A stretch of 55,551 bases of DNA, taken from NCBI GenBank assembly GCA_000482145.1, contig AUXH01000051.1, forward strand, positions 1-55,551. Direction: 5' to 3'. This document shows, in pieces, positions 53,491-55,551 of this stretch. A program made the position numbers and the translations under genes. The notes under the pieces are model-generated. The model was given only the letters and a program-made list of their open reading frames with translations, did not search any database and was not told where the DNA came from. This DNA is from Strigomonas culicis. Its lineage: Eukaryota; Euglenozoa; Kinetoplastea; Trypanosomatida; Trypanosomatidae. The stretch's first letter is position 1, and every line of letters begins with the position of its first letter.

Positions 53491-55551
53491 TTACACACAT
53501 TGGCTGCCCATGGAGGCGCGGCGCTGCTGCTCCACCGTGCACACTTTCCGCATCGCGACGTTCGCCGCCATGACCGCCGCAATGGCCATCAGCCGCGCCG
53601 TGCGGAGGTCGTCACCGTCGTGGGAGCCGGCCCCCTCGATGGCTGTGGCCACGTCGGCCATGGCGGGGTGCGCCCAGCTCTCGGCGTCCACGGAGACGGC
53701 ACCTGGCGGCAGCGGGACGGGGTCGCTCAGCGCCGCGGGCTCAACCGGCTCCGGCACCGCCTCGGCCCGGCCCGCGACGCTGGACGGGACGGTGCTCTGC
53801 GGCGAGTCCGCGCCGCGCTCGAAGCGCTCGTACATGGGCACCTCGTGTGGGTCCTGGCGCCGCGGCACCGGCGTCGTCTCCAGGTCACCGGCGCCGCGGT
53901 GCTCGGACGGGGTCTTGCTGGAGCGCGCGGACGAGCGCGGGCGAGAGCTGAAGGCTGCGGAGGACTCGTCGTCCGCCGGCTGCGCCCGCGACGCGGACGA
54001 CGCCGCGGTCGAGGAGCGGTCATCGTCGCGATGGTAGCTGGGCGCCGAGGAGGAGTCTTCGTCCACGTGCCGCGAACTGCACGTGGAGGAGGCGTACTCC
54101 TTGTGAAACAGGTGTGGCGTGGCGTACGGCCCGTCGCCCGCTTGGGGGGACCCCATGACGCCGAAGGAGCCATCGCCGCGGCGCGAGTCCGCGACCGCGG
54201 CGGCCGCAAACTCCCGCTCGCGGAGGCGAGAGCTGGGCGCCGCAGAGGAGGCGTCGTCCTCCCGGAAGGACCCCCCGATGGCACCCTCCGTCGGACGGTG
54301 ATGGGCGCTGGAGTCAGCGAAGGAGCCGTCTTCCTCTTGCGGAGACTCCAGGACAACAGGATCCTGTTGGTGGTTGTGCGAGCTCGCAGTGGCGGAGGAA
54401 GCGTCGTCCTCCTCCTCTTGCGGAGACTCTGGGACGACAGGATCCCGTTGGTGGTTGTGCGAGCTCGCAGTAACGGAGGAAGCGTCGTCCTCCTCCTCTT
54501 GCGGAGACTCTGGGACGACAGGATCCCGTTGGTGGTTGTGCGAGCTGGCAGTGGCGGAAGAAGCCTCGTCCTCCTCCTCTTGGGGGGACTCTTGCACGAC
54601 ATGCTCTTCATAGTCGCGGTGGGGGCTGGGGGTGGCCGAGGCGTCATCCTCCTCCTCAGCCTGAGGAGGCTCTTGGACGATGTGCTCTTCATAGTCGCGG
54701 TGGGAGCTGGGGGTGGCCGAGGCTTCATCCTCCTCCGCTTGAGGAGACTCTTCGACGACATGCGTTTCATGGCCGTTGCGAGAGCTGGGGGTGGCCGAAG
54801 CCGCATTCTCTCCACGGTGAGAGCTCCGCGCCGCTGACGAAGCCACCTCTGCGGGTGGGGTGCGCGTGCGAGAGCTGAACGGCACAGGTCCTGCTCCTTC
54901 GGACACGTCACGCCCACTGGCGGGAGCGGTCTCAGTGGGCTCTGGGTGCTCGGCAGCTGACCGCAACTTCAACTCGTAAGAATTGGAGTATGCCGAGTTG
55001 CGGAACGCGTCCTGTTCCAGGCAGCTGTGCAGCACTTCGCTCTGGATACCGACGTACGACTCCGCATCCGCGGCGTCGAAGCAGCTCTGGAGCGCCTCGC
55101 TGGGGGCGTAAATCATCGACTCGTCGTCGTCCAGTGGATGGCGGCTCGCCGCCCCGCCGTGGTACATGTCGCTGTCCTCGTGGCGGGCCGTGTCGCGCTG
55201 CGCCTCGCCGTCCCCTTCATCGTGGCTCGACGCGCTGCCGCTCTCCGTCCGCAAGTCGACGACCACCGCCACGGCCTCCGCCCGCCGGCGACCCTCCGAC
55301 GCAATGCTTTCCGTGGCGTGGCTTTCTGTGGCCCTGCTCTCCGTGGCACGGCTCTTCGTGCCTCGGCTTTCTGAGGCCCTGCTCTCCGTGGCGACACTTT
55401 CCGTGGCCCTGCTCTCCGTGGCACGGCTCTTCGTGTCCTTGCTTTTCGTGGCACGACTCTCTGAAGCACGGCTCTCCGTGGCGATGCTTTCTGTGGCCCT
55501 GCTCTCCGTGGCACGGCTCGTCTGAGGCCCTGCTCTCTGTGGCGATGCTCT
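53491..55551 (-). CDS. Acidic Ser/Glu-rich repeat protein, 5' end outside the window
   Basis: A low-complexity acidic protein whose frame is open from the stop at 53491 to the right edge, so the N-terminus is probably missing. It has about six repeats of 26-27 aa (about 54330-54800) of the form ASSHNHQRDPVVPESPQEEE followed by an acidic stretch, and Ser-rich sequence on either side. Near the right edge the frame passes through a 15-bp minisatellite coding for ATES-type pentapeptides. No GTPase, kinase or membrane motif is visible. The in-frame ATG at 55167 is a possible start but has no polypyrimidine tract upstream, so I favour continuation beyond the window. Function unknown; such repeat proteins in kinetoplastids are often cytoskeletal, by analogy only. 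Confidence 0.75.
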   Translation of the reverse strand, partial: RASPQRAGPQTSRATESRATESIATESRASESRATKSKDTKSRATESRATESVATESRASESRGTKSRATESRATESHATESIASEGRRRAEAVAVVVDLRTESGSASSHDEGDGEAQRDTARHEDSDMYHGGAASRHPLDDDESMIYAPSEALQSCFDAADAESYVGIQSEVLHSCLEQDAFRNSAYSNSYELKLRSAAEHPEPTETAPASGRDVSEGAGPVPFSSRTRTPPAEVASSAARSSHRGENAASATPSSRNGHETHVVEESPQAEEDEASATPSSHRDYEEHIVQEPPQAEEEDDASATPSPHRDYEEHVVQESPQEEEDEASSATASSHNHQRDPVVPESPQEEEDDASSVTASSHNHQRDPVVPESPQEEEDDASSATASSHNHQQDPVVLESPQEEDGSFADSSAHHRPTEGAIGGSFREDDASSAAPSSRLREREFAAAAVADSRRGDGSFGVMGSPQAGDGPYATPHLFHKEYASSTCSSRHVDEDSSSAPSYHRDDDRSSTAASSASRAQPADDESSAAFSSRPRSSARSSKTPSEHRGAGDLETTPVPRRQDPHEVPMYERFERGADSPQSTVPSSVAGRAEAVPEPVEPAALSDPVPLPPGAVSVDAESWAHPAMADVATAIEGAGSHDGDDLRTARLMAIAAVMAANVAMRKVCTVEQQRRASMGSQCV
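54330..54800. repeat. 81-bp coding tandem repeat (27 aa)
   Basis: Five to six in-frame units; the two central units are nearly identical at DNA level with an 81-bp period (for example GCGGAGACTCTGGGACGACA begins at 54420 and again at 54501). The left and right units are progressively degenerate. Confidence 0.85.
55290..55551. repeat. 15-bp minisatellite at the right edge
   Basis: Repeating units of the form CTCTCCGTGGCCCTG and variants (plus strand) run at least from about 55300 to the end and probably continue outside. On the minus strand they encode ATESR-like pentapeptides in the frame of the acidic repeat protein. One unit near 55513-55528 is 16 bp long, with an extra G at about 55520, which shifts the frame of units to its right. 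Confidence 0.85.

Noticed and set aside
54330..54800. CRISPR-like array
   Set aside because: The 81-bp units are contiguous, in frame, degenerate at both ends and have no unique spacers; they are coding repeats in a eukaryotic gene.

Overview
The window looks like nuclear DNA of a trypanosomatid (Kinetoplastea). All 24 complete genes and one edge-truncated gene lie on the minus strand, so this is one stretch of a polycistronic unit transcribed right to left. No gene needs a cis intron. Coding sequence is very GC-rich, while the spacers are AT-rich with long homopolymer runs. Read on the minus strand, most genes are preceded by a polypyrimidine tract and then a first AG shortly before the ATG, as expected for spliced-leader trans-splicing. 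Several products are typical of the group: BiP ending in MDDL, a cysteine protease with a Pro/Thr hinge and Cys-rich tail, an oligopeptidase B-like enzyme, and a BILBO1-type N-terminal domain. A phenylalanine hydroxylase gene, known from Leishmania but not from T. brucei or T. cruzi, argues against the genus Trypanosoma. I cannot assign a genus.

In the direction of transcription (right to left), the window starts with an acidic Ser/Glu repeat protein cut by the right edge. Next come a large RasGEF-like protein, V-ATPase subunit c, a leucine-rich-repeat protein, a 90-aa AN1 zinc finger and a small protein with a GTGRDTF motif. Four tandem copine genes (two C2 domains plus a von Willebrand A domain) follow at 34.1-41.5 kb. 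Then come a cathepsin L-like protease, BiP, a basic low-complexity protein, and a protein that appears to join a PNKP-type FHA domain to a WWE domain. The rest are NADPH-cytochrome P450 reductase, a BILBO1-like protein, a coiled-coil protein, a J-domain protein, phenylalanine hydroxylase, the OPB-like peptidase, an RluA-like pseudouridine synthase, a RING protein, a DBP4/DDX10-type RNA helicase, COQ2 and a hypothetical protein.

The genes do not form a functional operon; neighbours in such units are usually unrelated and expression is set by trans-splicing and 3' UTRs. Most interesting are the FHA-WWE protein (a candidate strand-break and ADP-ribose reader), the copine array (one copy has lost the calcium ligands of both C2 domains, another carries a conversion tract), the short BILBO1-like protein, the RasGEF, and the coding minisatellite at the right edge.

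Many predicted reading frames begin at TTG or GTG upstream of the true start. Starts given here are the ATGs that agree with the domain start and, where visible, with a splice acceptor between the two. Long open frames on the plus strand are GC-driven shadows and are left out. No tRNA, rRNA, transposon or CRISPR array was recognised by eye.
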